Translations under genes and position numbers: made by a program | Notes under the pieces: generated by a model | What the model saw: only the letters and a program-made list of their open reading frames with translations | The model's database searches: none | Told to the model about the DNA's origin: nothing | NCBI GenBank assembly: GCA_964017155.1 | Contig: OZ024855.1 | Coordinates: forward strand, 3,206,190 to 3,270,189 | Length of the DNA stretch: 64,000 nucleotides | Reading direction: 5' to 3' | Source of the DNA: Oasisia sp. SBJ-2009 | Lineage: Eukaryota; Annelida; Polychaeta; Sabellida; Siboglinidae | Part shown: in pieces, positions 1 to 11,642 of the stretch | How the letters are laid out: each line of letters starts with the position of its first letter | Position numbering within the stretch: position 1 is the stretch's first letter

Positions 1-43
<43 letters not shown>

Positions 44-208
44 GCGTGTGCGTGTGCGTGTGCGTGTGCGTGTCTGTGGTGATGTGTGTGTGTGCGTGTG
101 CGCTTGCGTGCGTGTGTGTGTCTGTGGTGATGTATGCGTGCGTGTGTGTGGTGATGTGTGTGTGCGTGCGTGTGTGCGTGTGTGTGGTGATGTGTGTGTG
201 TGAGTGCG

Positions 209-257
<49 letters not shown>

Positions 258-259
258 TG

Positions 260-293
<34 letters not shown>

Positions 294-575
294 TGCGTGC
301 GTGCGTGCGTGCGTGTGTACGCGTGCGCTTGTGTGTGGTGATGTGTGTGTGCGTGCGTGTGCGTGTGGTGATGTGTGTGCGTGCGTGCGTACGCGCGCGC
401 GTGTGTGTGTGTGTGTGTGGTGATGTGTGTGTGTGTATGTGTGTGTGTGCTTGCGTGTGTGCGTGCGTGCGTGTGTACGCGTGCGCTTGTGTGTGGTTAT
501 GTGTGTGCGTGCGTGTGCGTGTGTGTGGTGATGTGTGTGCGTGCGTGCGCGTGTGTGTGTTCGTGGTGTGACTGC
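1..575. repeat. (TG)n-rich microsatellite with interspersed GTGGTGATG blocks
   Basis: Nearly pure TG/CG dinucleotide sequence, broken about every 30-60 bp by the block tgtggtgatg. It continues from beyond the left edge. Frames that stay open through it encode only Cys-Val or Arg-Val runs and are not genes. Confidence 0.95.
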
Positions 576-821
576 ACATACGGGCGGCGCTGTCTTGTGA
601 AGAGAGCTGCGTGAGCCGTATTTTCAACATGACACGACATCGAAATGGGACGTGTTGACAATTGTTGCGGTGACGTTCGCAATTTGTCGGTCGTCGGATA
701 TTGACCTCGGAAGACAAGACGGGGGCGCTGCATTGGAGGAGGGGGGTGGGGTGGGGGGGTGGTAGTGTTTTGATACCTGTTCGCGGCGACGTTCACAACT
801 GAAGAATGTTCATGGCGGAAC

Positions 822-881
<60 letters not shown>

Positions 882-2045
882 ATATTTAGGCGCACTTCAC
901 CATCGAAGCGTATAGGAGATACGTTATTCTAATGAAAACATTGCGAGGCACAATTGCGACGATCTACCCATCAACACACCCTAGATATGTGACCTCTTCG
1001 TTGTCAACAATCTGCATCCCAAACCGAAAAAGAAAGAATTCTCAATCGCCACACGGAAGATCGTCGACCATCTTGAAGTATTGTTTTATTACCTAACAAA
1101 ATGATACATCGAATGACGAAAAAGACACCATCGACAATCAACCAGTCATTTGGATTAGATATGATACATATCTGGTTAAAATAACTGACAGTTGAAGACG
1201 GCGGGTAAGCCATGGAAGGAATCTGCAAGCCGGCGAACATCCAACCCCTTTCGGGGAGGAGGAAGTCTGATTTCCCAATGCTTCAACAGCGAAAGGAGTT
1301 TACTCTCCTCCCGACCATGGTTACCGAAAATAAATTACACCGATCTACATCCTATAACACCCTAACATTTAACGTCCGATAACTGTGAATAAAGTCGACA
1401 GCCGCTTCAATAACTTGAATTGAATCCGATGTCTCTTCCCGTGCGACCGACGTTCAATATGAAAGCCTCTTCGAGTTCCAATCCGATGGCCGTATCGTGC
1501 GCGTCGTATAGTTTGCAGGGCCTAGACTCTAGACTATAGTCCACATCTCGATGTCACCGTGGCCGTTTGCTACAACAACATTGAAGCGATTTAATAGTAA
1601 GTGTATCGATAACGAGCAGCTATAGACGGCGAGTAAGACAACGACAAAAAAGTGAGAAAACTGACCTGCAGCGGATCCATTTCGCCTTACATTACATCTT
1701 ACATACATCTTACGCCCTTCTCGTTGTCTCGTTGTTGGGCGGAAACCGCAATCACGTGACCACTAATTGTGCGAATCCGCAGTTGCGCAATGCGCAACTT
1801 CCTGGCAAAGCAATGAACGTTTGCGCATGCGCCTATTCTTATATTTCCTGTGCGTGGATGTTCGCGGATGCGTTCGCGTATTTCTCTGTGTATTCGTGTT
1901 ATTTTAAAACATCATACTTTTACCCTTGAAGGTGAACCTTTGGGACACTATCCGCCAGGGAAAATACAGAAAACAAATTGAGAGTGTACTTGTTTTTATG
2001 AGAGAGTGCGCGTGAATATGCGCGCCCACAAGTGTGTACGTGTGG
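576..2045. other. intergenic, no recognisable gene; (TA)n at 823-879
   Basis: After a short G-rich stretch (735-762) there is a pure (TA)n run at 823-879. The rest is unique-looking AT-rich sequence with no domain-like translation in either strand. Confidence 0.6.
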
Positions 2046-3557
2046 CAAAACGGCCCCTGGGGGTAATACGGCCCCCCGTCTTTTCTGCCAAACGAGTGAA
2101 CACAAACTAACGTTGAATAGTGGAACATGATGCTGCTACCTAGCAAATACTCATAGCGACCGCAAGGCCAAGCGCTACCAAAACTAAGTTCACATTTTTT
2201 TAAAAAGTTTTGCATACCCTACGATCTAATAATCACTCCTTTGTAAAATCGATGTTAATATGTCCACCGTGTGATGATTAGCCAGCAACTTGTACTAATG
2301 CACTCGCATCTATACCCGTTTTCAATGACTTTTTATCGAAATGGGTGAGATATTAAAGGATTACATGTGAAGGTGAAAAAAGTTGGGACTGGTGTGTATG
2401 GTGTGTAAGACGGCCCTGTCAGAACGGGGTAAAACGGTCCCGGGGCCGTCTTGCCCCGCCATGCAGTACGAATATGATATGTAAACGCAATAAAGCTGTG
2501 ATGTATTTATAGCACACACAATAATTTAAATACAAAAAGTGCAAGATAGTCGACGAATGCTGCGATGAAGAGGAATGGCCTTGTTTGGTGTGGGGAGAAC
2601 CATTCAGTTGCAGTCGGTCACGAGGAGTCTGGGTTCAATGCCAAGAATGCAAGAATTGGGCTCACAGTGAGTGTACACCAGGGCTCCCGTATTTCGTGTG
2701 TCCCAACTGCGAGTCAGAGTGTGATTAGACGGTAGATTATCTGCAAGCCATTTGTTAATACAATATCTTAATGATTGTAAGGTTTGTGATGACGCAAATT
2801 CCAAAGCTGATAAGTATTTTTAGTGACGAGTGTAATGATAATGCAAAATATTGCTGTAATTTTTTGACATATTATAATTAATGATGAGTGGTTTCGATTG
2901 ATGAGTAGGCTGTTGTATCTGCCGCGAAGTATCTGCATGCCATTACTTTAGTATAATATGTTCAACACTATAATGATTTTAAGGCCTGTGATGATGCAGA
3001 TGCCAAAGGTGATCGTACTGTCGAGTAATACAGACAGGAGCTGATAGGTAGGAAACCGGAATGTTCCGGATGTAAGACCAATAGAGCGGGAGAACTGTAG
3101 ATGTGCAACAAATATTATCAGTATTATGTGACCGTGTTGTATTGTCGAAGAAGCAATAGAAAACAGACATAACAATGATGAGTCTAATGTATCACGATGA
3201 GTGATGCGGATTGGTGATTATTTCTGCTTACGATGAATGATGATAATAGTAGTAGTTAATGACGGGTTAAATAAATAATGAATAAAACACGGTTAAACCT
3301 AATATTACAGTAAATAGGCTCGGGGCCGTTTTACCCCAGGCGAGGGGCCGTTTTACCCCAGGCATCGGGCAAAACGGTTTTATTGGAGCATATTGTAAAC
3401 TTGTTATAACTTACGTTTTGGTTATTCAATCATTCAGAGACATGTGTCATACACAAAGTGTATATACCTCAACAATATTACTGCCCAATTATGCATCGAC
3501 AAGTTATGGATACAAAAATATATAACTTTTCCCTTAGGGGGCCGGGCTGCCCCAGGT
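2046..3557. mobile_element. possible decayed pogo-like DNA transposon with GC-rich repeated motifs
   Basis: Four clusters of a GC-rich motif of the form gggg(c/t)aaaacgg, or its complement, occur at about 2046-2072, 2407-2458, 3318-3377 and 3537-3557. They stand out in AT-rich surroundings. Between them lies a fragment resembling the C-terminal zinc-finger tail of a transposase (2525-2728). I infer a derelict DNA element whose terminal or subterminal repeats are these motifs. No exact inverted termini were defined. Confidence 0.35.
2525..2728 (+). pseudogene. C-terminal PHD-like zinc finger fragment, pogo/Jerky-type transposase
   Basis: This frame is open for 67 codons from just after a stop and ends in tag at 2726-2728. 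It carries a Cys/His pattern typical of the C-terminal zinc finger of many pogo/Jerky-type DDE transposases: a WVQCQECKNWAH core, followed by ECTPG, an aromatic pair and CPNC. The expected second Cys of the first pair is Trp (CLVW where CLVC is usual), so the metal site is probably broken. The DDE catalytic domain is absent upstream, so this is a fragment. The family assignment is from memory of the motif, not from a search. A host PHD-finger exon is less likely because the frame closes at once on both sides. Confidence 0.45.
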
Positions 3558-3714
3558 TATCCTATACGTCATATAATATTTGAAACAATATAACATAAAA
3601 GCATATAAACATAACTAAAGTCTACCGTACAATCAGCTACTTGAATAATAATGAATACAATAATAAGAACATAAGGGGGGGGGCAAAAACCCCCTACAAA
3701 TAATAAGAACGTAA

Positions 3715-5079
3715 AACAGCTACAGACCTATTTCTAACCTTAGCTTCATTTCCAAAATACTCGAAAAGGTTGTTGCAAATCGACTTACTTCTCACATCAA
3801 CATAAATGGTGTAACCAATGCATCACAGTCTGCGTACAAACAATTTCACTCAACAGAAACTGCTCTTTTAAAAGTACACAATGACATAAACCTTAACATT
3901 GATAATGGCAAAGTTACTGCACTGACCCTGCTTGACCTATCCGCCGCTTTCGACACCATTGACCACGACATTCTCATTACACGCTTATCAACGTGGTACG
4001 GGATATCTGGCACAGCCTTGAGCTGGTTTACTTCATACCTTACTGAAAGACGGCAAGCCATTAAAATAGGTAACTGCTTCTCAGACATGCTGCCCACCTC
4101 TTGTGGTGTCCCCCAAGGTTCTGTTTTGGGTCCGTTGCTTTTCACTCTGTACACAACACCATTAAGCTCAGTTATCCAGAGTCACAACCTGGATCATCAC
4201 CTTTATGCAGATGACACACAAATCTATGTTTCTCTTACCACACCAGATACTTGTCGCTCCCTAAACCAGCTCAGGGATTGTCTCCAAGATGTCTCCCTCT
4301 GGATGAAAAATAGTAAATTAAAACTAAATGCAGATAAGACTGAATTTCTCATCATTGGTACCTCAACGCAGCGGGCAAAACTCAATGGCTTTTTCCCGAC
4401 ACATATACTGAGTCAGAGTATCACACCAGCCGCCTCAGTTTTAAATCTCGGAGTAACGTTTGATGAAAACTTCAATTTCAAACAACATATCTCGAAAACA
4501 TGCCGTTGCTGTTTCTACCATATCCGTGATCTTCGCCGTATCCGCCGGTTTTTATCACTTTCCGTTGCTAAAACCATCGCCACAGCTCTAGTAAGCAGCA
4601 GACTCGACTACTGCAATTCCCTCCTTTACAATACCGCAAACAAGGACATAGCAAAACTTCAGCGTGTCCAAAATTGTTTAGCAAGGGTAGTCACGCGTTC
4701 TCCTCGTTTTTCTCGCTCAGTGCCGCTTCTAAAATCACTGCATTGGCTACCTGTGCACTATCGCATCATTTTCAAAATTTGTACAATAGCCTATCAAGCA
4801 CTCTCGTCTACACAACCAGCATATCTAAATTCAATGCTAACTCCAACAAGAAATTCCAGACAGCTACGCTCAACCAGTAGTAACCCTCTTTACATCCCTC
4901 GGGTGAAAACGAAAGCCGGGACCAGAGCTTTCTCGGTTGCCGCACCAACGGTGTGGAATTCGCTTCCTGCCAGTGTTAAATCACAAGGTAATATAGTTTC
5001 ATTCCGCCGACATCTAAAACCTATCTCTTTAATGCTGCCTATCCTCCTTAGCCTCCTAGCTTTTCCATCCATCCGTTGA
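3715..5079 (+). CDS. L2/CR1-group LINE reverse transcriptase, 5'-truncated
   Basis: An uninterrupted frame of 454 codons follows an in-frame stop at 3712. It starts inside the reverse transcriptase at the YRPIS motif and has no initiator of its own. Motifs in order are YRPISNLSF, motif A in LLDLSAAFDTIDHD, GVPQGSVLGPLLF, and the catalytic LYADDTQIY near 4204-4230. A thumb and C-terminal region with LDYCNSLL, LQRVQNCLARVV and SLHWLPV follows, ending with a VWNSLP motif. This is the usual layout of L2/CR1-group non-LTR elements, which copy their RNA at a nicked genomic site. The endonuclease half is missing, as expected from 5' truncation on integration. The 3' UTR ends in an (ATT)n tail at about 5180-5200. 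The frame is intact for its whole length, so the insertion is probably fairly young. It cannot be autonomous. Confidence 0.85.
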   Translation, partial: NSYRPISNLSFISKILEKVVANRLTSHININGVTNASQSAYKQFHSTETALLKVHNDINLNIDNGKVTALTLLDLSAAFDTIDHDILITRLSTWYGISGTALSWFTSYLTERRQAIKIGNCFSDMLPTSCGVPQGSVLGPLLFTLYTTPLSSVIQSHNLDHHLYADDTQIYVSLTTPDTCRSLNQLRDCLQDVSLWMKNSKLKLNADKTEFLIIGTSTQRAKLNGFFPTHILSQSITPAASVLNLGVTFDENFNFKQHISKTCRCCFYHIRDLRRIRRFLSLSVAKTIATALVSSRLDYCNSLLYNTANKDIAKLQRVQNCLARVVTRSPRFSRSVPLLKSLHWLPVHYRIIFKICTIAYQALSSTQPAYLNSMLTPTRNSRQLRSTSSNPLYIPRVKTKAGTRAFSVAAPTVWNSLPASVKSQGNIVSFRRHLKPISLMLPILLSLLAFPSIR

Positions 5080-5200
5080 CGACTCACGCATTGCTTTCGA
5101 TTATGAGATTGAATAATCCCCTGGTTTTGTCGCGCCACTGAGCTTGATTTTCGAGGATATTGGCGCAAAAGAAGTTACTATTATTATTATTATTATTATT
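5080..5200 (+). mobile_element. 3' UTR and (ATT)n tail of the L2-like LINE
   Basis: Sequence after the stop runs into gatattggcgc and then a run of att triplets, a 3' tail style common in L2-group elements. A G-run/A/C-run motif lies on both sides of the element (about 3675-3698 and 5202-5217) and could be a decayed target-site duplication. This is uncertain. Confidence 0.6.
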
Positions 5201-5919
5201 AAAGGGGGAAACCCCCAGTAACTAAAGGCTGGAGTATTCAATCCCCCCAGCAAAATAATGTACAAGGTACTGTTGCCTGGCAGGAGTGTAAGTGCAATGT
5301 ATGAATAAATAATAACAGTAACGACAATAATAAATTGCCTGTTTTATCCTTATATTAATGTAAATTATACATTAATATTAGGCAAGAGTATTGATTGTTT
5401 ATGACTAATGTTAGTGTTAGTATATCCAATGAGCCGTACACCTTTCCAAGCTTAGAAACTACACAATTAAATAGATCAAAACGCTGGAATGGAGGTAGCT
5501 GCAAATGTGATGCACCCTAGCGCAATTGTTTGAACATAATATATTATATCCAGTAACATTTGATATCTAACGATTAACCTGAAACTCTTTTCGTGACTTT
5601 GAATCAGAAACACTTGTTCGATCATAACGTTGTTTTGAATAGGTACATCAAATATGTGTCAAGGAGGACGCGTCGACTCCTGCTGATATGGCGTTAACCT
5701 TTAAAAGAAACACCTTGCAAGCTGACGAATAACGCTAAAACTACAAAAACAGCACAATAATTACTATAACTATACATTACCCACTTAGTATGGAACGTTA
5801 ATTGATATTATATAAAACTACCCAATTAATACTAATTAATATAAGGTCCACTAACATAAAGCATAAGCAATAATTATTCTAAAATATTAAACATAACGCG
5901 GAATCGCACGGGGAGCCAA
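5201..5919. other. AT-rich intergenic, nothing recognised
   Basis: No open frame with domain-like content and no tandem structure was seen. Confidence 0.5.
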
Positions 5920-6072
5920 TGCCGTGATTTTAGGAGTGGCACAGAGCGAGCGAATCAATGAGACTGGGAACTACCCTTGCCAAACAATTCTGGACGCGTT
6001 GAAGTTGAACAATATCTTTATTGGCACTATCATTAAGGAGAAAATTACAGTAATCAAGTATACGAGACTTCA
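5920..6072 (-). pseudogene. L2-group LINE reverse transcriptase fragment
   Basis: The minus strand encodes ILDYCNFLLNDSANKDIVQ followed by LQRVQNCLARVV. This matches the LDYCNSLL...LQRVQNCLARVV segment of the neighbouring LINE at 3715-5079 almost residue for residue. After that it loses the frame (the expected TRSPRFSRS region appears only partly). It is a short relic of the same family in the opposite orientation. Confidence 0.75.
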
Positions 6073-6522
6073 TTGGTTCATCATCAAACAAACGTATTAG
6101 GGTCATCATCGTCGGCAAGCAGTGTCCCATCTACCAAACGTTCTGTTCTTGCTGTGTCTCATCCACTCATTGACTTGCTGTTGCACCGAACATATCCATA
6201 CGATTGGGTCGACCCGTCTCCATGCGAGTCTGCTGAGTCGCATTCCACCGCAACGACGCGTCATTCCCCTGAAACATGCCAGTGCATAGGTCATTGGGAC
6301 CAAAACAGATGATAAAAACGATGCACTGGAGTATGTAAATAAGGAAAAGAAAGTCACATATTATCATGGTCACTCTATGGTCTGTGGTCCCCCGGTTTCA
6401 TCCCAGTGCACACGAGGATTGTATTAGTTTATACACGGCAACCCTGTCCCTATACATCTATTTCTAAAGCTGGCCGTCGTCTTCTCGTCTGTAGCTGTCA
6501 ACTGGACGTTTTCTAACTACTG
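6073..6522. other. intergenic, nothing recognised
   Basis: Unique-looking sequence leading into the minisatellite. No supported gene. Confidence 0.5.
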
Positions 6523-7218
6523 CTACGGTACGTCCCTCTGTGTACATACAGCTACGGTACGTCCCTCCGTGTACATACAGTTACGGTACGGCCCTCTGTG
6601 TGCACACAGCTACGGTACGTCCCTCCGCGTACACACAGCTACGGTACGTCCCTTTGTGTACACACAGCTACGGTACGTCCCTTTGTGTACATACAGCTAC
6701 GGTTCGTCCCTTCGTGTACATACAGCTACGGTACGTCCCTCCGTGTACATGCAGCTACGGTACGTCCCTTCGTGTACATACAGCTACGGTACGTCCCTCC
6801 GTGTACATGCAGCTACGGTACGTCCCTCCGTGTACATGCAGCTACGGTACGTCCCTCCGTGTACATGCAGCTACGGTACGTCCCTTTGTGTACATACAGC
6901 TACGGTACGTCCCTCTGTGTACACACAGATACGGTACGTCCCTCTGTGTACACACAGCTACGGTACGTCCCTCCGTGTACACACAGCTACGGAACGTCCC
7001 TTCGTGTACATACAGCTACGGTATGTCCATTCATGTACATACAACTACGGTACGTCCCTTCGTGTACATACAACTAGGGTACGTCCCTTCGTGTACATAC
7101 AACTAGGGTACGTCCCTTCGTGTACATACAACTACGGTACGTCCATTCGTGTACATACAGCTACGGTACGTCCCTTCGTGTACATACAGCTACGGTACGT
7201 CCCTTCGTATACACAGGG
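6523..7218. repeat. 29-bp minisatellite, exactly 24 units
   Basis: Units begin with ctacggtacgtccct and recur every 29 bp from 6523 to 7218. Variation is mainly at one or two positions (tct/tcc/ttc after gtccc; cacacag/catacag/catgcag). Because 29 is not divisible by three and the unit has few stops, all three plus frames stay open. The long repetitive open frames here are a by-product of this. Confidence 0.95.
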
Positions 7219-7591
7219 CTACAGTACGTCCCATGTCTCCGTGTACACACGGCTACAGTACGTCCCATGTGTCCGTGAACATACAGCTACGGTACGTCCC
7301 ATGTCTCCGTGTACACACTGCCACGGAACGTCCCATGTCTCCGTGTACTCACTGCCACTGTACGTCCCATGTCTCCTGTACACACGGCTACGGCACGTCC
7401 CATGTGTCCGTGTACACACTACTACAGTACGTCCCATGTATCCGTGTACACCCGGCTACAGTACGTCCCATGTATCCGTGTACACACGGCTACAGTACGT
7501 CCCATGTATCCGTGTACACACGGCTACAGTACGTCCCATGTGTCCATGTACACACGGCTACGGCACGTCCCATGTCTCCGTGTATACACGG
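7219..7591. repeat. 34-bp minisatellite, 11 units, derived from the 29-bp unit
   Basis: Directly continuous with the 29-bp array. Units start at 7219, 7253, 7287, 7321, 7355, 7388, 7422, 7456, 7490, 7524 and 7558. Each unit is the 29-bp unit with about 5 extra bases after gtccc (gtcccatgtctcc in place of gtccctcc). One unit is 33 bp. Confidence 0.95.
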
Positions 7592-7616
7592 TTATGCCGG
7601 TCTTCGCTTAAACGGA

Positions 7617-7621
7617 CTCTC

Positions 7622-7676
<55 letters not shown>
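7617..7676. repeat. (CT)n microsatellite
   Basis: Almost pure ct dinucleotides directly after the minisatellite. Confidence 0.95.
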
Positions 7677-7680
<4 letters not shown>

Positions 7681-8249
7681 GGTCGTCTTCACTCCAGTCA
7701 CCACACGTCCTGGATTATTGTTACTAGAGAAAATGTTGTATTGTAAGAATCTTGGCGCCATGAATACTCTCTTCCACATAGAAAATGTACTCGTGTATTT
7801 GTAGCAGTCCTCGGGGCCCTACTCCATCAGATGGATAATCCTCCTCGTAAAAGGGCGCGAAGCCCGTCCAGTATAAACCTATTGTTCCCTGAACTGCTGA
7901 CGTGCGTCTTCGACGGGTCCGTAGAATTCTCCCATGTCGGGGGAAGCATGAATCGTCAGTGACGGATCATTGTATGACTCGTGGTACGTCTGGTAGTGGA
8001 ACTAGTTTAGATGATTGCCTATGACATAGCTAAAGTTTACGAGAAGTTCGCGTACACTGGAAGAAACCGTATTGTCTGCTCACGTGGCACTCCCCAAACA
8101 CAGACCGCTTCCGAATTACGTTTAAACTGACAAACTGACACTAGCATTAATTTTAAACGCGGCGTAAAAGCGACTAGCTAAGAGCCCGGAAGTGTCTGTG
8201 CAGGGGAATGCGACAGGGGTGTCGTGTGCATCAGCACACTCGTTGTGGT
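7677..8249. other. intergenic, nothing recognised
   Basis: No domain-like frame, no repeats seen. Confidence 0.5.
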
Positions 8250-8259
8250 GGATAGTGTG

Positions 8260-8334
<75 letters not shown>

Positions 8335-8355
8335 TGTATGTGTGTGTGTGTGTTT

Positions 8356-8395
<40 letters not shown>

Positions 8396-8449
8396 TTGTG
8401 GGTGTGGGTGTGGGTGTGGGTGTGTGTGTGGGTGTGGGTATGGGTGTGG
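8250..8449. repeat. (TG)n grading into (GGGTGT)n
   Basis: Pure TG run with scattered ttt interruptions, ending in gggtgt hexamers from about 8398. Confidence 0.95.
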
Positions 8450-9170
8450 GGTGGATGGATGGATGGATGGATGGATGGATGGATGGATGGATGGATGGAT
8501 GGATGGATGCATGCATGCATGCACGCATGCATGCATGCATACGCGGTTGAATGGATGGATGGGTGGGTGGGTGGGTGGGTGGATGGGTGGATGGATGGAT
8601 GGATGGGTGGGTGGGTGGGTGGATGGATGGATGGATGGATGGATGGGTGGGTGGGTGGATGGATGGATGGATGGGTGGGTGGGTGGGTGGATGGATGGAC
8701 GGACGGATGGATGGGTGGGTGGGTGGATGAATGGGTGGGTGGGTGGGTGGATGGATGGATGGATGGATGGGTGGGTGGATGGATGGATAGATGGATGGGT
8801 GGATGGATGGATGGATGGATGGTTGGATGGATGGATGGTTGGATAGATGGACGGGATTGGATGGGTGGTTAGGTGAGTGGTTCGATGGATTGATGGGTGG
8901 TTGAATGAATGGATGGATGGGTGGTTAGGTGGATGGATGTTTGAATTGATGGATGGGTGGCTGGGTGGATGGGTGGTTGAATGGATGGTTGGACGGATGG
9001 TTGGATGGGTGTATGGTTGGATGGATGGATGGATGAGTGGTTGAATTGATGGATGGTGGTTGGATGAATGGGTAGTTGTATGGATGGGTGATTAGATGGA
9101 TGGTTGAATGGATGGGTGGTTAGATTGATGAATAGATGGATAGTTAAATGGGTGGGTGGATGGATGGGTT
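8450..9170. repeat. (GGAT/GGGT)n tetranucleotide array
   Basis: About 720 bp of ggat and gggt units, with a short gcat block at 8508-8540. Units become more degenerate to the right. Frames through it encode repeating Met-Asp-Gly-Trp and are not genes. Confidence 0.95.
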
Positions 9171-10023
9171 TTGAACCATCCATGATAACCATCAAACTAT
9201 GCGCAATAAACATAATTTGATAGACGACTATTCCAGGTGGAATGTCAAAGGTAAACCGAGGCAACGTTTGAATAAAAAGTAAATGTTAAGTAATGGTAAG
9301 CGATGACCCTATCTGCTAAATGATCGTGTGACTCCATACAAATCTCTCCTAGTTCAGTAGTTGACATGACTCGCCGCCTTTTTACACAACTGTTTTGTGC
9401 TAGCTCATACGTCGTATGTCCCCTAACTAATTATATTCCAGGTGGATTGTCTAAGTTAAACTAAAAAAAATATTCGTGTAACGTCCTGCAAACGTTCTCT
9501 GTGGTTGACTCGACTCTCCTCTTTTTTTACACAACTTTTTTTGCTGGCTGGTCAATCGACAGGCAGCAGCGAAGTTCAATTCCAGATAGAAAGTCAAAAT
9601 CGAAACTAAACTGACGCCACACATAAATAGGGACCTAAGTCTAACACATTATTGCTAATCTGAACTTATCTAAGTTCGTGAAACTTCTTGGAAACGTTCT
9701 CAGTGGTTGGTTCCACTTTTCTTCTTCCTTGACAAGGCCAAGGTTCTCGTTTAATGTATTATATGTTGGCCACCGGCTGGCGAAACTGAGATGTTGGATG
9801 GCTAAAGTCGAAATCGAGCGCTTATACAGGCATTCATCGTTGCACAAGTCCTGTCGTTAGCGAGCGCTGATTATGACGTCACTCCGTCGCCGTCACGTGA
9901 CGGGGCCTTTTGAAAGAAATGCTTTGCCAACATTACACTATAATATTCCAAAAGAATGGGAGACATTTTAATTTGATTTAAGAAGTACGATATACTTTCC
10001 CATTATTAGTAGAACAGCTCCTC
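9171..10023. repeat. degenerate direct repeats of about 200 bp, otherwise nothing
   Basis: Similar blocks recur, for example gcaaacgttctctgtggttg near 9487 and ggaaacgttctcagtggttg near 9689, about 202 bp apart. Related ccaggtgga...gtcaaag segments lie near 9230, 9437 and 9580. They suggest an old tandem duplication. No gene was recognised. Confidence 0.4.
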
Positions 10024-10352
10024 GCTATGGTAACAGTAGTTCCAGCCCGTGCACTACGAGGCAACGTCATCGTTATTTGGTTTCACGTCATCCATCTTGT
10101 GTATTACGTCAAACGGAAGGTATCCTCGCCCACGAACCTCAAGTCGCCCTAACCTTATACAATAGGCATGTAGACCTGCATTAGAGTATGTAAGAATAGG
10201 GCGTCTATAACTACAATGGTTATAATTACAATTACAATTATAACTTTAATTTTTAAATGATATTATAGATTTGTCTTTTATTTTATTATCTTTAATTTTA
10301 AAATTATATTATAGATTTGTCTTTTATTTTATTATGATTAATGTTTACATAC

Positions 10353-11273
10353 CACGGAGCATCAACAGTAGTGAGAACCACGCATGGCAGAACTGATGAG
10401 TTTCCCAGCAAAGTTGGCCTACACCAGGGATCAGGGCTAAGCCCATTCCTGTTTATCGTAGTATTAGATGTCATCAGCGAAGAGTTCAGATATGGGTTGC
10501 CAAGTGAACTGCTGTTTGCTGACGATCTGGCAGTAGTAACAGATACAGAGGAGGAGATGCAGAGGAGATGGCTTGGATGACAGATTGGGATGGAGAGCAA
10601 GGGACTAAAAGTCAATATCGGGAAAACGGAAGTGATGGTCAGCAGCAGGAGAGGAACAAAAGTAAACATCAAAGACAGCCAAGGCACGAGCCTCAGACAG
10701 GTGAATAAATTCAAATATTTAGGTGTCACCATCAGTGAAGAAGGGGGATCAGAGGAAGCAGTAAGAGCAACAGTTAGTGCAGCGTGGGGCAAGTGGAGAG
10801 ACCTATCCGGAGTTATCAGTGACAAGTATATGCCAAGGAAATTAAAGATCAAGCTCTACATGACTGTCATTAGACCAGTACTTCTGTATGGAGTAGAATG
10901 CTGGACAGTTAGAAAGAAGGAGGAACAGATTTTCGAGAAAACAGAAATGCAGATGTTGAGAAGAATAAAAGGAGTAACATTGAGAGACAGAGTAAAGAGT
11001 GTGGACATCAGAAAGGAGCTAGGTGTGAGTAGCATACAAGAAAAAGTAACAAAAATGAGAATACGCTGGTATGGACACATGAAGAGAATGGAAGAAAATG
11101 AAGTGAGAGCAGTTGGTGACATGAGAGTGCCAGGAAAAAGGCCAAGGGGGAGACCAAGAGGGAGATGGATGGATGGCGTCCGAAGGGATATGCAGGAACT
11201 GCGGATCACCCCGGAGGATGCAAAGGACAGGACATTCTGGAAATCAACAATTCGGGCCGCTGACGCCACCTAG
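10353..11273 (+). pseudogene. RTE-like reverse transcriptase C-terminal part, one internal stop
   Basis: The frame begins within the RT palm: GLHQGSGLSPFLFIVVLD, then the catalytic box as LLFADDLAV near 10512-10540. An in-frame tga at 10578-10580 interrupts it, probably from a tgg Trp codon. It then resumes with GMESKGLKVNIGKTEVM, the KYLGVTIS block, LLYGVECWTV, IRWYGHMKRM and a basic GKRPRGRPRGRWMD segment, ending at 11273. This C-terminal layout is characteristic of RTE-like endonuclease/reverse transcriptase elements common in marine invertebrates. The ATG at 10341 lies in the target-site duplication and is not the element's start. Dead copy: truncated and interrupted. Confidence 0.85.
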
Positions 11274-11340
11274 TGGGAAAAGGCGAAGAAGAAGAAGAAG
11301 AAGAAGAAGAAGAAGAAGAAGAAGAAGAAGAAGAAAGAAG
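10353..11340 (+). mobile_element. 5'-truncated RTE-like LINE with 13-bp target-site duplication
   Basis: The flanks aatgtttacatac at 10340-10352 and 11341-11353 are identical 13-bp direct repeats bounding the insert. The element ends in a (GAA)n tail at about 11284-11340. It carries only the C-terminal half of the reverse transcriptase. It is absent from the corresponding place in duplication copy B. Confidence 0.85.
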
Positions 11341-11353
11341 AATGTTTACATAC

Positions 11354-11475
11354 TGTTTTAATAATGAATTTATTTTTATTTTTATTTCTCTACTCTGTAT
11401 TTTATATTTTTGTGATGACGAACGCTGCAAAATGAATTTCCCGGTTCGGGACAATAAAGTGTTATTGTATATTGT

Positions 11476-11481
<6 letters not shown>
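11354..11481 (+). mobile_element. 3' end of an L2-type LINE
   Basis: The sequence gcaaaatgaatttcccggtt, a short cccgg..ttcggg stem, then acaataaagtgttattgtat resembles the conserved 3' end of L2-group LINEs (aatttccc...gg.caataaagt followed by a short repeat tail). No coding part is attached. The RTE-like LINE inserted just upstream of it. Confidence 0.5.

Positions 11482-11642
<161 letters not shown>

Noticed and set aside
1..575. Long Cys-Val/Arg-Val open frames
   Set aside because: Produced by (TG)n; no codon structure or domain.
6523..7591. Possible CRISPR-like array
   Set aside because: Units are contiguous with no unique spacers, and this is a eukaryotic genome.
6523..7804. Long repetitive open frames over the minisatellite (up to about 400 codons)
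   Set aside because: The 29- and 34-bp units keep several frames open at once; the longest runs on into (CT)n and unrelated sequence.
8122..8872. His-Thr and Met-Asp-Gly-Trp repeat frames
   Set aside because: Translation of (TG)n and (GGAT)n.
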